From the NCBI GenBank assembly GCA_027563935.2, contig CM050453.2, forward strand, positions 63,782,018 to 63,846,017: a stretch of DNA of 64,000 nt, read 5' to 3'. Positions 47,520-59,786 of this stretch are shown piece after piece. The first letter of the stretch is position 1. Every line of letters starts with the position of its first letter. This DNA is from Costus lasius (Eukaryota; Streptophyta; Magnoliopsida; Zingiberales; Costaceae). A model generated the notes under the pieces. That model was not told the DNA's origin, searched no databases, and was given only the letters and a program-made list of their open reading frames with translations. The translations under genes and the position numbers were made by a program.

Positions 47520-49612
47520 TGTTGGGAAACCCCGGGGACATTTTACAATTTTCAGAGCCATGGATACATTTTATGTAGCGGAAGAATGTCCCCGAAACAG
47601 GCTAGTCCCAAAAACCCAGTGAAGATCTCTTGCGAGGGGGTCGACACGATGTGATAGTAAGTACCTTTATGCAATTGGAAGCCGATGTCGATGAAGGCGC
47701 CCAAGTGTTCGCCCTCTGCAGTCTCGCACACACGGATTCCTCAAGTTTTCTTCTTCCTCGCCCGGTGCTAGCCTCGGGAAGAAGATCCATGCCTTAGGAG
47801 AATCCTCCAAGCAACTTGCGCCACCACCAAGATGTGATGCGCCAAGGAGATGGAAGGAGAAGAGAACGCCGCAAGCCTTCTTGTTCCTTTGCGCCAAGGA
47901 AAGGAAAAGGAGAAGCATGCTTGCGCCCTTGATGGAAGTAGAAGATCTCTAAGCTCTCCAAGCCGTCGCCCTCTAATGCTTCATGCCTCCAAGGAATTAG
48001 CATCATCAAGAGAGGGGGCGGCAAGGGCTTATTTATAGGAGCAAGAGGCGGTTAGGGGAGAATGGCAAGTGTTGACAATTAGGGCATGATTCTATGAGAT
48101 TATCCAATCAAATATATTGATTAAATCTCCACTCCCATATGCGCCTAAGACTTGCCAAAGCAAGCATCAGCCATATGCGCCCATATCATGCCATATGAGG
48201 CATTAATCCCATCCATGCGCCTAGACCTAGTCAAGGCAATATGATGGATTGCCTAATGTGGCTTGGGCGCAAGTCCTAATCCAATTAGGACTCTAATTAT
48301 GTTAATAATCAGCCCACAATTGTCAAACACAATCCAATCAATTATCTTGTGTGATTTAATCAAATCCAATTTGATTTAATCACCTAGGAGATACCAAACA
48401 AGGCATAGGCGCAAATTCTAGTCCAACTAGAATCCCATATGCGCCTATCCTATTAATTCATCCCCATTATACCCTTCAAGCCTCTTAGCCCTTCAATACA
48501 ACTTATTAGCAAGCCCAACTAAGCAATGGGCCAAGCCCAAAGTCCATTATGCATGTTAACCAAGCTATTGGATCCAATCCAATTTAACCCATGGTTAAAT
48601 GAGGCTAACCATGGTTAATTTGATCGATATGCCAAAAATGGAAGTTGGCCCCAATAAGTTTCTTCCATCTCATCAGGCCCATTGGCGCTGATGAAATCTC
48701 CCAAATAGATCAGAGTTATCCAATAACTCGATCTAAAGGCTACCCGATCAATATGAAAACTCGAGTATCAAGGTGTGCGACCCTGTAGGTTCCTCTAACG
48801 CTGGCAGTGCTGACCAAAGGTCATCACAAGCAGTGAGTGGCACCTAGCAGTGCATCGCTGCTACCCAGGTTATTGGAATGGATATCGACATCGACATCCC
48901 CATCATCGCAACTAGGTACAGATGCATTACAGTCTCTTTGCCGTACTGATATCCGATTGGACAAGTGTGTCACTACTTGTTTTCATCCAATCACATGGCT
49001 ATGACTAAAACAGGTTCTCACCTGGGTATGGCCATACACTCTCAGTCATAGAACCATAAGGGAGCTCCATGGATATCATACTTCCCTAAGGAAGGGGCAA
49101 ATCCTATGTCTGTCCATTGACCTTCTCATATGGGTCGTGACATGCTCAATGACAACCGTTATGCCCTCCCAACTACGGCAAGGTGTTAGGTTGCATCAAA
49201 GCAAGTCCCTAACCATATAGAATGGTCAATGACCTCAAGTCAAGGGATCAATGCATCTCCTGTCACTTGTGAGGATAACTCATGACACCAAGTCATAGCC
49301 TCACAGCGGGTCTATCCAGTATATCCTCCAATGATACACCCATGTGTCTGCGTTAGCACCACATGCCTAACCAGCCCACATACCAGTCTCTCAAGTACCA
49401 GAGTTGTCCCATATCCACTCAGGTACAACGACTGGGGACTATAGTTCGAGCACAGATCCAATCTGTCTCCAGGGACATTATCATGTAAGTACACAATCGC
49501 AGGTGTAGACAAACAATGATAACGACAATGCCAGAAAAATATATATATTAATATCAGAGTCAAGTAGTACAAAGATGGACCAAAACTAGGTCCAAGGGCA
49601 TATACACCAACA
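47520..49612 (-). mobile_element. X3: solo LTR of the X family in C4
   Basis: 2093 bp with plus-strand ends TGTTGGGAAACC and ATACACCAACA, flanked by a perfect 5-bp repeat AGGTG (47515-47519 and 49613-49617) inside the protease region of C4. There is no primer site, internal domain or second LTR, so it is a solo LTR left by LTR-LTR recombination. Orientation follows X1. It is the best unbroken reference for the X LTR in this window. Confidence 0.93.
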
Positions 49613-52563
49613 AGGTGGACCTACGAGTTGGAAACGGGGCACGGGTTGCTGCTGTTGCTGTAGGACAATATAACATCTCTCTACCATCTGGTTATGTATT
49701 AGAACTGGACAATTGTTATTTTGTACCGAGCATAACTAAGAATATTATCTCTATTCCTGCTCTTGTCAGGAAAGGGTTTTCCTTTGAATGCAAAACTTTA
49801 AAGTGTTGTATTTCATTAGATAATATTGTTTATGCTACTGGGTCGATTAATAATGGGTTATTCATGTTGGACATGGAATGTTCTGTACAACAAATTGATA
49901 ATAAGAAAGCCAAGCATGCTGATGACAGCACCTTGCTATGGCATAGTCGTTTAGGCCACATTAACAAGAAGCGCATTAAGCGGTTGCATGACCATGGACT
50001 GCTAGGATCATTCTCCTATGAGGAGCTTGATACATGCAAAGCTTGTTTAATGGGTAAAATGACGAAGTCTCCTTTTTCTAATAAAGGTCAAAGGGCTTCA
50101 GGTTTACTTGACCTCATTCACAGAGATGTGTGTGGGCCATTTAGTAAACATGCCAGAGGTGGCTATTCATACTTCATTACCTTTACTAATGATTTCAGTA
50201 GATATGGTTATGTCTATCTGATGAGACATAAAAGTGAATCTTTTGACAAGTTCAAAGAGTTCAAAAATGAAGTACAGAATCAGTTAGGCCGAAATATCAA
50301 GGCACTTCGATCAGATCGAGGTGGAGAATACTTGAGTCATGAGTTTACTGACTATCTGAAGGAGTGTGGGATTATCTCACAGCTCACTCCGCCAGGAACA
50401 CCGCAATGGAATGGTGTGTCCGAGAGGAGAAATAGAACCTTATTGGATATGGTTCGTTCAATGATGAGTCAGACTACTCTACCTTACTCCTTTTGGGGAT
50501 TTGCACTGGAAACAGCTGCAAAGGTACTAAATCGAGTGCCATCCAAGGCCGTTTCAAAGACTCCATATGAGTTATGGTATAGGAAACAGCCGAGCTTGAC
50601 ATTTATCAAAATCTAGGGTTGCGAGGCTTATGTCAAAAAGCTCGCCTCTGGGAAACTGGAGAGCAGATCTGATAAATGTATCTTTGTCGGTTACCCTAAA
50701 GAAACTAAGGGTTATTATTTCTACGATCCCAAAGAGAACAAAGTATTTGTTGCTCGTACGGCTATTTTTCTTGAGAAGGAATTTCTTCTGCAAGAGGCCA
50801 GTGGGAGAGAAATAAAGCTGGATGAAAATCCAGAAGAAGGACAAAGAAGTCAAACTCAATTGGATGAGCCTGAGCCAAAAGAACAGGTTACTGAGCAACC
50901 TGAGGTTCAGATATCACGGGAACCGCGTAGATCGGGAAGGATCCGTCGACAGCCTGAGTGCTATGATGGAGTCTACATCATTGATGATGAACCCCTCACT
51001 TATGTGGATGCGGTCAGTGGACCGGAATCAGCGAGATGGCTTGAAGCTATGCGAGCCGAGATGGACTCCATGTCAGATAACCAAGTCTGGGATTTGGTTG
51101 ATCCGCCTCCGGGAGTAATCCCTATAGGCTGTAAGTGGATCTTCAAAAAGAAGATTGACATGGATGGTAACGTGGTTACCTATAAAGGCAGGCTAGTTGC
51201 GAAAGGTTTCAAACAAATCTACGGGATAGATTATGATGAAACTTTCTCTCCTGTAGCTATGTTCAAGTCTATTCGGATTATTCTCGCGATAGCCGCATAT
51301 TATGATTATGAGATCTGGCAGATGGATGTGAAGACCGCTTTCCTTAATGGAAAACTGGAAGAGGATGTGTATATGACACAACCTGAAGGTTTCATCAATC
51401 CATCAAATCGTCATAAAATATGCAAATTAAAGAAGTCCATTTATGGACTTAAACAAGCATCGAGAAGCTCGAATATTCGTTTTGATGAATCAATCTGTGA
51501 ATTTGGTTTCATCAAAAATGAAGATGACCCGTGTGTATATAAGAGGTTTAGTGGGAGCGTGATTACTTTCCTAGTCCTCTACGTCGATGATATCTTGATC
51601 ATTGGAAACGATATTCCTGAACTGCATGCCGTCAAAGCTTGGTTAAGAAAATGTTTCCAGATGAAAGATTTAGGAGAAGCAGCCTATGTATTAGGTGTTA
51701 AGATCTATAGAGATAGATCTAAGAGGCTTCTCGGGTTGTGCTAGAGTACTTACATCGATAAAGTCCTGGAGAGATTCCATTTAGAAAATTCTAAAAGAGG
51801 TTATCTTCCAGTCAGACATGGTCTGAATCTTTCTAAGAGCCAGTGTCCTCAAACACAATCTGAGAAAGATGAAATGGACAATACGCCTTATGCTTCGGCT
51901 ATTGGGTCCATTATGTATGCGATGTTGTGTACTCGCCCAGACGTCGCTTACGGGTTAAGCGTGACCAGTCGATTCCAAAGTAATCCAGGTAAGGCACACT
52001 GGATTGCGGTCAAGAACATTTTAAAATATCTTCGGAGGACCAAAGATATGTTCTTGATTTATGGAGGTCAGGAAAAACTCAGTATTGAAGGATATACTGA
52101 CGCTTCATTCCAATCTGACCAGGATGATTTCCGATCGCAATCAGGCTATGTTTTTAGCTTGAATGGAGGAGCAGTGGTGTGGAAAAGTTTCAAACAATCA
52201 ATTGTTGCTGATTCCACAACAGAAGCCGAGTATGTTGCAGCCTCGGAAGCATCCAAGGAGGCAGTATGGATTCGTAAGTTCGTTCAGGAACTTGGTGTTA
52301 TTCCTTCGAGTGCAGATCCATTGGTTATCTTCTGTGATAACACTGGAGCCATAGCACAAGCAAAGGAACCACGGTCGCACCAGAAGTCCAAGCACATACA
52401 GAGAAGGTTTCACTAGATCCGGGAGATCATTGATCGAGGAGAGATCAAGATCTGCAAGGTTCATACAGATGACAATCTAGCTGACCCGCTTACAAAGCCT
52501 CTGGCGCAGCAGAAGCATGAGAAGCACTGTAATAATATGGGTTTGAGATTTCTCATCCATTAG
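49613..52563 (+). pseudogene. C4 rest of gag-pol with three stops
   Basis: Resumes with VDLRVGNG after X3, followed by the integrase zinc region, core (HRDVCGPF, LRSDRGGEYL, VSERRNRT), reverse transcriptase (QMDVKTAFLNG, YVDDIL) and RNase H (EGYTDASF, TEAEYVA, FCDNTGAIA). Stops in frame are TAG at 50614 (TGG in C3), the shared amber TAG at 51742 and TAG at 52414 (TTG in relatives). The natural stop is at 52561-52563. An S-to-R change beside the first integrase D (HRD) and FTND for FTDD are further decay. Confidence 0.92.
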
Positions 52564-52583
52564 ATTAAGTGCAAGTGGGAGAC

Positions 52584-54257
52584 TGTTGGGGTATGCCCTT
52601 ATGGCTAATGTTTGAGGCCTTGGGTTGTTATCAGTATCATGTATAAACTCTATGTTTATAAAGGCAATGGTTGTTATTCAGGTTGTTGCATTATCTGCTG
52701 CTATATGTATACTTCTGAATAATGTCTCAATGGTGTTCAGCTTGGCTGACATGCAGTATTGTCCTTAGTCGAGATATCTTGGTGAACATGAGACAGCCTT
52801 GATATGATTGAGACTAATATGTGTTCTAATCTTATAGGATGCTTCGAGCATGGAATAAGATGTAGACTCATAGGTACATTGGATGTACTGGACTGACCCT
52901 ACTTAGGATATTCAATTGTTTGTCACAATGTGAATAATCCTTGTATGCAAACAAGTGGCATATTTCCTCTGACTTGAGATCACTTGTGTTTCTAAATGAT
53001 GATTGGCATTGTCTTGAGGTAGTTCAATATCATTTGAAATATAATGGTTATAAATTATCTTGGATAATGAACATGAGTCATGTTAGGGCACTAGTGATAG
53101 ATATAGGATTGCCTTCTCCTTGTTTGGTGTGTGATGTTCTAAAGGGGCCCCCTGGATGAGATGGTTGAGAAAGTGTATGTCCATACCCAGATGACTATGT
53201 TCATCCGATCTAATCATTCTCATCATGTTGGAGTTACAAGCTTGACACGCTTGTCCAACGAGAACATCCAGTGGCAAAGGAAACATGTATGCCTAATGAA
53301 TTGAATTCACGTTTGTGCTGTGTTTGGGTGTAGTCTTGGAAGACTCTTTCCTTTATATCGGGAGACAGTGATGTATTGCTAGATACCCCTCTCTGTTCGT
53401 GATAACGTAAGTTATCGTTACCGACATTAAAGGAAACCCTTAGGGTCGCACAATTTGATGATATGGCTTACTTATGTCAGATCGTGTGGACTGAATTGTT
53501 CTGATTCAGTTTAAAGGAGTTTAAACTCTGATTGGAAGTGAGATCTGGTCTGATCATGTTTGATTGATTAGGGCTTGAGATCGGTAAGCTTCGATCGAGA
53601 GAATTGATGCTTGATCAATGAGATCAGGAGCATCAAGAGATGTGTGGTTAGATCTTGAGCCTTTCTGTTTAATAAGGTCTAGACCAAGGCTTGGTTTAAT
53701 TTGGTCTTTGAACCAAATTCAATTGAACCGGTTCATCAAATGAACGCTTGGTTCAAAGGGAGATGAAGGATGCGATAGGTTCACTTGGAGTGAACGCATG
53801 AGAGATTAAATGCTTACTATTTTTAGAAGCCATGTTTTCATTTTGGAAACCGCCCCACGTTTTCAATCGTGAAAATGCTTCTCTCGTCGCCATCTTCTCC
53901 TCTCGACATCCCTCTCGTCTTGTGGGAGACTTGACGAAAAGAAGGAAGTTGGAGAACACCAAGTGTGCATCTCATCTCCTTACACGATCAGGAATCCTTG
54001 GAGGTCTTTGCTAGCACAAGGTTCACGCCAAGAAGGAAGCCCTCACCATCTTGTGTGCGTCTACTTTGGAGAAGAAGCACTCGCCTCTTTCCCTTCCAAG
54101 TCGCCATCCAAACAATGGCTATGGTAAAATCTTAATCTGATCTTTGCAAGTTAATAGGTTAATCATAAGATCATGCCACATGCGATCCTCATGGAATCCT
54201 AGTTTCCGCCCATGCAAAAATTTTATATGTGCATGTTTAGGGTTTCGCCCCCTTTCA
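52584..54257 (+). repeat. C4 3' LTR (1674 bp)
   Basis: Preceded by AAGTGGGAGAC. About 14 differences from 43074-44747 by eye, including one in the first 20 bp. Followed by the TSD GATAA. Confidence 0.92.
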
Positions 54258-54590
54258 GATAACTCATGACACCAAGTCATAGCCTCACAGCGGGTGGGTC
54301 CAGTATATCCACCACTGATATACCCTTATGTCTGTGCTAGCACCTCATGCCTAACTAGCCCATATACCAGTCTCTCACGTACCATAGCTGTCCTATATCC
54401 ACTAAGGTACATTGACTGAGGACAACCAAGTGAGCATAGATCCAATCTGTTTCTAGGGACATTATTATGTTAGTACATAATCGCAGATGTGGACAAACAA
54501 TGACAACGATAATGCCAGAATGATATATAAATATCAGGGTCAAGTACAAAGATGGACCAATACAAAGGTCTTAGGGAATATACACCAACA
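54258..54590 (-). repeat. X2 LTR, fragment 3 of 3
   Basis: Matches the last 340 bp of X3 (49274-49612) and ends ATACACCAACA at 54590. This is the outer right end of X2 and the base of the whole nest. Confidence 0.88.
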
Positions 54591-55860
54591 TGAACACCTT
54601 GGCATTTGATCACGGCAGTGAATATGATCATGGGCAGTCCGGTATCACCACGGCAAACTCTGACAAAATTGATCATGGCCATGAACAGCGTCACGGATAG
54701 GCCGTGATCAACCCTGAAGATGCCATTTCACCCCGGCGACCCCGTTTCGACATGCACAACCCTCCATACTATGTTCATCCATCCAAGGAGGACCAAAAGG
54801 TGCCTAACAAGGTGATAAACTAGTGATCCCAACGCTCAAGTCAACCACCGAATCGCTATATGGAAGTTATCAGCCCACTATTCATCCACACCGAGGTTCT
54901 TCAAACCATGGGCCTTGCCGCCTGACCTTCTGTAGGCCCAGCCCAAGATGGATACCATAACCACCTCAACAAATACGGCCCAAGAGCAAGCTTCCACCGT
55001 AAAGTACCAATCAAAAATTTAGAAGTTTTGCTACATTGTCGCAGCTTGTTCCGAACTTGTCTAGCTACCACACCAGTCGTACGCCGCCAAAAGACTCAAG
55101 GACATGCATAGAAGCTTCAGTGTAGTTAGTAATTGTTATGATTTTTATTCCCTTTTGTCTTTTGTTGTAGCTTGAACACTTTTTTTTGGGCTGCATAGTA
55201 GGTAGCTGTTGGGATTTCTCTTTTGTCTTATTCCCTCCCCTCTTGTTCTATAAAAGGGGAGGATGGGATAGCATGTGCTCTCACAGTGATAGAGTTCTCC
55301 TGGTGAGCTGCGAGTGCCTCTAGAGTTTGGGATCGTGGTCGGTGCCTCAATGCCAGTGTTGTACGAGTCTTGATCGGAGCCTCAACTCCTCGTTGTACTC
55401 CAGCCTTGTTTCCAGCTTTATAAAAAGTAAATCCCACCACCTCCGGTGGGTTAGGTTTGCCTGTTTCTCAAAAGTTACTTGTTCATTTCCGCTATGTTTC
55501 CGCTTCTTCCTTCACTACCACTTAGCCACGAGCATCCGTACATCGGAGACGTGTACGATTCCGTATTCTTTGGTTTGTTTCCAATTTCATAGGTGTGTGA
55601 GCTAAACCCTACGAAATCACTGCCCTAAAGGAATGTGCTGAACATAGAATTTGCTGAGAGGTTAGTGAGTAGTTTCTAGTTCTGAGTGCCATTGGGATTT
55701 CTTGCATTTGTGTTGCCCGAAACTAGTTCATCACCAATTTCTTCATGTTTTCCTGCTATATTCCCGTGCATTTTAACTTCCCTCGCCTCCAGACCCTCTC
55801 TCATTTTATGAGCATCATGTAAACACAGTAGATTATGACACTAAGGACCAACCCACCTAC
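54591..55860. other. Unclassified LTR-like stretch with TATA box
   Basis: No coding domain. A strong TATA box, CTATAAAAGGG, lies at 55248-55258 after a pyrimidine-rich run, followed by about 380 bp of U5-like sequence. This looks like the promoter part of an unidentified gypsy LTR, but I cannot fix ends or a duplication. The left part (54605-54715) has several GATCACGG / GATCATGG half-dyads reminiscent of the Y arrays. Confidence 0.35.
55248..55258 (+). promoter_or_regulatory. TATA box
   Basis: CTATAAAAGGG, close to the plant consensus, preceded by a C/T-rich tract. No gene follows, so it is probably an LTR promoter. Confidence 0.45.
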
Positions 55861-55874
55861 TATACCTTCATCAA

Positions 55875-56042
55875 TGATTAAATCAGGTTCTCACCTGGGT
55901 ATGGCTATACACTTTCAGTCATGCAACCATATAGGGGTGCCATAGACATCAATCTTCCTCGCAAGGAAGGGGCAAGTCCTCTATTGGCTCATTGAACCTC
56001 TCCTATGGTTTAGGATATACCAATAAGAACCGTTATGATGTC
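55875..56042 (-). repeat. X-family LTR scrap
   Basis: Matches X1 at about 3770-3930 (GGTTCTCACCTGGGTATGG, GGAAGGGGCAA, AACCGTTATGA). Both ends are truncated. Confidence 0.7.
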
Positions 56043-57285
56043 CCTTGATGAAGAACGAAAATCTAATAGATTGTATGCCCTAGATCTCCTTAGGTATGTA
56101 GCTCTTCTAATGTAACAGTGAGAATAAAGTTCTGATATGGGCATGCTTAGCATGCGGGTCTCAAGGATGGAGATGGAAAGAAGGCACCTGAGGGCCCCTT
56201 AAGGGAAGGGGGGCCGAACCCCTTCTGAGCCCTTCAGGCAGTGTGTGTCGGCAAGGATGTCCTCAAGAGGCTGATTGTGAACATCCAATGTATTCTATCT
56301 CCAACCCGAGAGATGGTCTGCTGAAGATTCAGAACTCGGCAATCGAACAGTAGCATGAGGAGGTGGACAACTTAGGTGTTCGGCAGCAAGAGGAAGAAGA
56401 GAATAGAGGACATGCTAGAAGAGAAGAGAAGAGAAGGATAAGGAGAGGAGCAAGCTCAAGTCTCGGTACACAAGAGGAGCAGGCTCCATTCTCGGCACAG
56501 GCGCACACGGCTAACACAGGTTTTTTTCTAAATGATTTCGACCCAGTGCAAAGTGTAAATTACAAGCTTTTAAACCTATTCCTCCAACGTTAACTTGAGT
56601 GGTGACCATTGGCATTCCATTGCGTTAGCTTGAGTGGGAATGGGCTGGCATTGGCGTGATGGACAATCCTTGTGTATGCAGGTGACAAGATTTGTATTCG
56701 TTGGCTGATGGAGAGTGTATTGCTGATGTGTACAATAACTCTAGCTAACTTAGGCCGACTGCTTGATGTGAACTTGGTTTTAGGTCGGCTTGACTTGAAT
56801 TGGATCTTGAGGATTGTTGACCTGAGTTGGATGTTGACTTGTTTGATGTTAAGGCTACACATTTGAACTGGCTGTAATTGAGCTAGTCATGAACTTACTG
56901 ACATTGTGCTGTTGTTGTTGAGATTGAGCTAGGAAATGTCCTCGATAATGTTGACTTTGACTCATCTGGAATTGGTGTTGATTGTGAACTGAGTTGCCAA
57001 AGCCGTTGCCAAATAGAATGGTGGGGTAGGTGCTTGTAAGTGCATTACAGGTGCAAATACCCAAGTCTAAACAACCTATTACATTCACTACAAAGAAAAC
57101 AAGGACTTCAAAATAAACCCTAGGTTAAATCCTAACTACAACATGATATCAAATGCTGGAATTTAAATAATGTTTGCAACATGCAGAAATTAAACAAGTC
57201 CAACATTCCAAAATGTAAACAAGTTTCCAAAATGATATCAAGCGCAATTAATTCCCTGAAGATGTCCCTGCATCAGCTATCTCTG
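56043..57285. other. Unassigned old repeat DNA
   Basis: No convincing gene. On the minus strand 57088-56855 reads a glutamine-rich peptide (FQMSQSQHYRG..AQSQQQQHN) of the sort seen in low-complexity gag tails, but without a zinc knuckle. The plus-strand frame at 56363-56593 is rich in E and R and probably fortuitous. Confidence 0.3.
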
Positions 57286-57287
57286 GT

Positions 57288-57480
57288 GGTGAAAAATTCT
57301 CTTCCGGAGAATTAAAATTGAAGCTTGTAGAGGTTCCGGTGGTAAGCCAAGGGTGTAAAGATCGTCTCTGTTCCCTGCCCCTACATTAGCTTTCTAGGGG
57401 GCTGCAAAATTCTCCTCCGGAGAATTAAAGTTGAAGCTCCATTGTGGTTCAGGTGGCCATCCCAATGTGTGCAAATTGTT
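57288..57480 (-). repeat. Two tandem gypsy pol-tail scraps
   Basis: Two copies, about 113 bp apart, share the palindrome AATTCTC(T/C)TCCGGAGAATT (57295-57313 and 57408-57426) and a following AAA(A/G)TTGAAGCT. Minus-strand reading of the palindrome gives NSPEEN, as in the chromodomain frame at 59787-60380 (59912-59930), so both are 3' ends of a gypsy pol. Confidence 0.6.
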
Positions 57481-57879
57481 ATCAGCGCTTGTAATATCCT
57501 CATGCCTGTAAATAAATGCGAATATTTGAAAGTACTTGTTTTCTTATGTGTGCTATCAATATACGACTTGAAAACATGATAAACAAATGTGAAGCAACAT
57601 AGATAGGCATTGCATGCATGAGATGAGTCCATGTTTATGATAAAATCAATGTAGAGATGCTTGTCAAGCAATGTTGAAGTATGTTGCAAGATAATAAAAT
57701 AAACAATGCTAGTGTCATAAAAATTCCCAAGAAAATGTCGAACCATAATTTTGTAGTGGGCAGGCAACTTGTAAGTGTGATAAGAAAATGTAAGGGCATA
57801 TGTATAAGCTTTAAACGAGAGAGTACAAAGAGGTATGTTCATGCAATTCTTAGATGGGTACTTTATTTTGAAGTTGAAG
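57481..57879. other. Unassigned AT-rich DNA
   Basis: No domain seen. A 153-codon minus-strand frame (57842-57381) covers part of it and shows no known motif. Confidence 0.3.
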
Positions 57880-58729
57880 TGGAATTGCCAAGTAGAGGAG
57901 TCATTTTCTTTTTCTTTCTCTTTAATTTTTTTTTTTCAGACTTCAACCCATGTCCTTTGGCACCACTGTCAATTTTACACAGTGCCAAGTAGGGGAGTCA
58001 CTCATTATTTTTGGATCTCGGATTCTTTCTTCCCAACAAATAGCAAATGGACTAAACATCAACTAGACTAATCAATTGACCTCAATTCAAAAATTACACT
58101 CATATGCTGATTTTATTCAAAAAGTAGCTTCAATTTTAAATTGAATTCTCCAAAGAATATATCTCCTTAAAATATCATTCATCAACCAATGAAAAATTTC
58201 AAAAGTAGATATGTATAAGAGAAATAAATTTGACATCATAGATCTAGTCTTAATCACAAGCATGAGTCCATTCACCATCAATAGAATCAAACAAGTCATC
58301 AACAATAAAGCAGAGTGAAGTAGCATCATGTGTAATACAACCATATCGAAATAGATCATCAATACCAAGATATGATAATACAACCCCATCGAAGACCAAA
58401 AATCAATACCATCATCATCATACAAACATATCGAAAATAAGAATATAGGCATGTAAAGTAGAGTGAAGTAGCACGGTGGACACAATATGTATGGAGGAAT
58501 CATCCTTCCCTATAAAACATGAAACATCAATAAGATAAATAAAATAGAATGCAAAAAGTAAAGGGAAAAAGATACTCACATAACTCTACTCATCATCGGA
58601 TCCAATCTCCTCGGTGTCCTGAGCTGCTGTGTCCATTGGATCAACATGTGGCTCTCCCTGATGCCCTCCATAGTCTTCGCCTCTCCACGGATCCTGGAAG
58701 TCAAAACGCTCGCACAAGAAATTCCCCAT
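57880..58729 (-). repeat. Y-family internal fragment
   Basis: Collinear with Y internal DNA around 7240-7480 (CACTGTCAATTTTACACAGTG trim, CTTCCCAACAAATAG, CATCAACTAG(G/A)CTAATC). It extends rightward with weaker similarity to the Y-family LTR at 58730. Confidence 0.7.
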
Positions 58730-58984
58730 TGATGACATCAAAATATATAGTATATTTTGTATCATTTTGGATATCTTTTCATGCTAGATTGAAGATCTTT
58801 TATTTGTTTTTATACTGAATTCATCGAATATTGCAAGGTCTACTTCTATTTTGGTTTTTCTCAATTTTCAGATAAAAAGGCACTATTTCAAGGAGTTTTC
58901 AAGCAAAATCGAACACATAGAAGAGTTACCATCATCAAGAGGAAATTACCCAAGAAATTTCACACCAAACGGAGCAAGTCAGCA

Positions 58985-59345
58985 AATTACAGCAGTGCCG
59001 TAATATATTTTACGGTACCGTAATTGTGGACAGTACCGTAAAATCGGAGCCCTGCCGTATTTTGAGGATTTTGCAACCAGAAATACTTTCGGATTTTACG
59101 GCACCGCCGTAAATAATATTACGGTACCGTATTTCAGAACACTTCAGAACAGAAACTTTGCTCAATTTTACGGCACTACCGTAAGAAACTACACGGGCTG
59201 TAATTGCCAGACATTCGCGAACAGAGAGTTCAGCCGATTTTATGGCACTACCGTAAACTAGATTACAGTACTGTAATTCCTAGACGACATCAGAACAGAA
59301 GACTTGAGCGATTTTACGGCAGTGTCGTAAACAATTCCACTGTCG
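58985..59345. repeat. Array of dyads, plus-oriented Y-family LTR
   Basis: Same dyad family (TTACGGTACCGTAA, GCAGTGCCGTAA, TACCGTAA) with spacers carrying CAGAACAGA. It is in reverse order compared with 6190-6545, as expected from the LTR orientation. Confidence 0.75.
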
Positions 59346-59595
59346 TAATGCCTGTTCTGAACGCGACACCCAGGTCAACTTCGACGCCCGATTCATGCGG
59401 GCGATCCAGAACTCTAAATTTGATACCGTAAGAAGCAAAAAGAGAGCTTTGGACAGGGGAAGAGGCACATACCAGAAGCCCCAATTTTCATCGACTGTGG
59501 AGAGAGAAATTGGGATTCACACCGCCGCCTAGGATTTCGCCGCCGCGCTCAATCCAGACGATCTCCAGCCATGATTTTCATACTAAAGCTTCGTT

Positions 59596-59690
59596 TGAAG
59601 GAGGAGACAACGTGCCAAAAGTTTCAGATCGAAAGGAGATCAATTGGAAGAGATATCCTCCTTCAGACGAAGTTGTCTCCTCCTAGTCAA
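59596..59690. repeat. Small inverted repeat
   Basis: GGAGGAGACAAC (about 59600) and GTTGTCTCCTCC (about 59672) face each other over 60 bp at the broken end of the plus-oriented LTR fragment. Confidence 0.55.
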
Positions 59691-59786
59691 ATATAATCAA
59701 AGTGAGAACTACATGGTGCACTAGAAGTAAAATTTTATTCAACCAAAGCAAATTGCAAATATGGAAAGTGCAAATAAGGAAATATG

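Larger units (their letters stand above)
43074..54257 (+). mobile_element. C4: Ty1/copia element inserted in X2, carrying X3
   Basis: Ends TGTTGGGGTATG and CCCCTTTCA with a perfect TSD GATAA (43069-43073 and 54258-54262). X3 at 49270 shows the unbroken target. The total is 11184 bp, about 9.1 kb without X3. Both LTRs are 1674 bp with about 14 differences by eye, the oldest of the four complete copies by that measure. Gag lacks its ATG, the coding region is split by X3 and three stops follow, so it is dead. Confidence 0.95.
58730..59690 (+). repeat. Y-family LTR fragment, plus orientation
   Basis: Starts TGATGACATCAAAATATAT, the LTR start of Y read on the plus strand, and runs through the dyad array (58985-59345) to AAGTTTCAGATCGAAAGGAG near 59620, which corresponds to Y LTR DNA near 5880 in reverse. 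The far end (TATCA) is missing. No duplication is visible. Confidence 0.72.

Noticed and set aside
55228..55605. Host promoter and small gene after the TATA box
   Set aside because: No frame with a known domain follows, and the surroundings are repeat scraps. An LTR promoter is the simpler reading.
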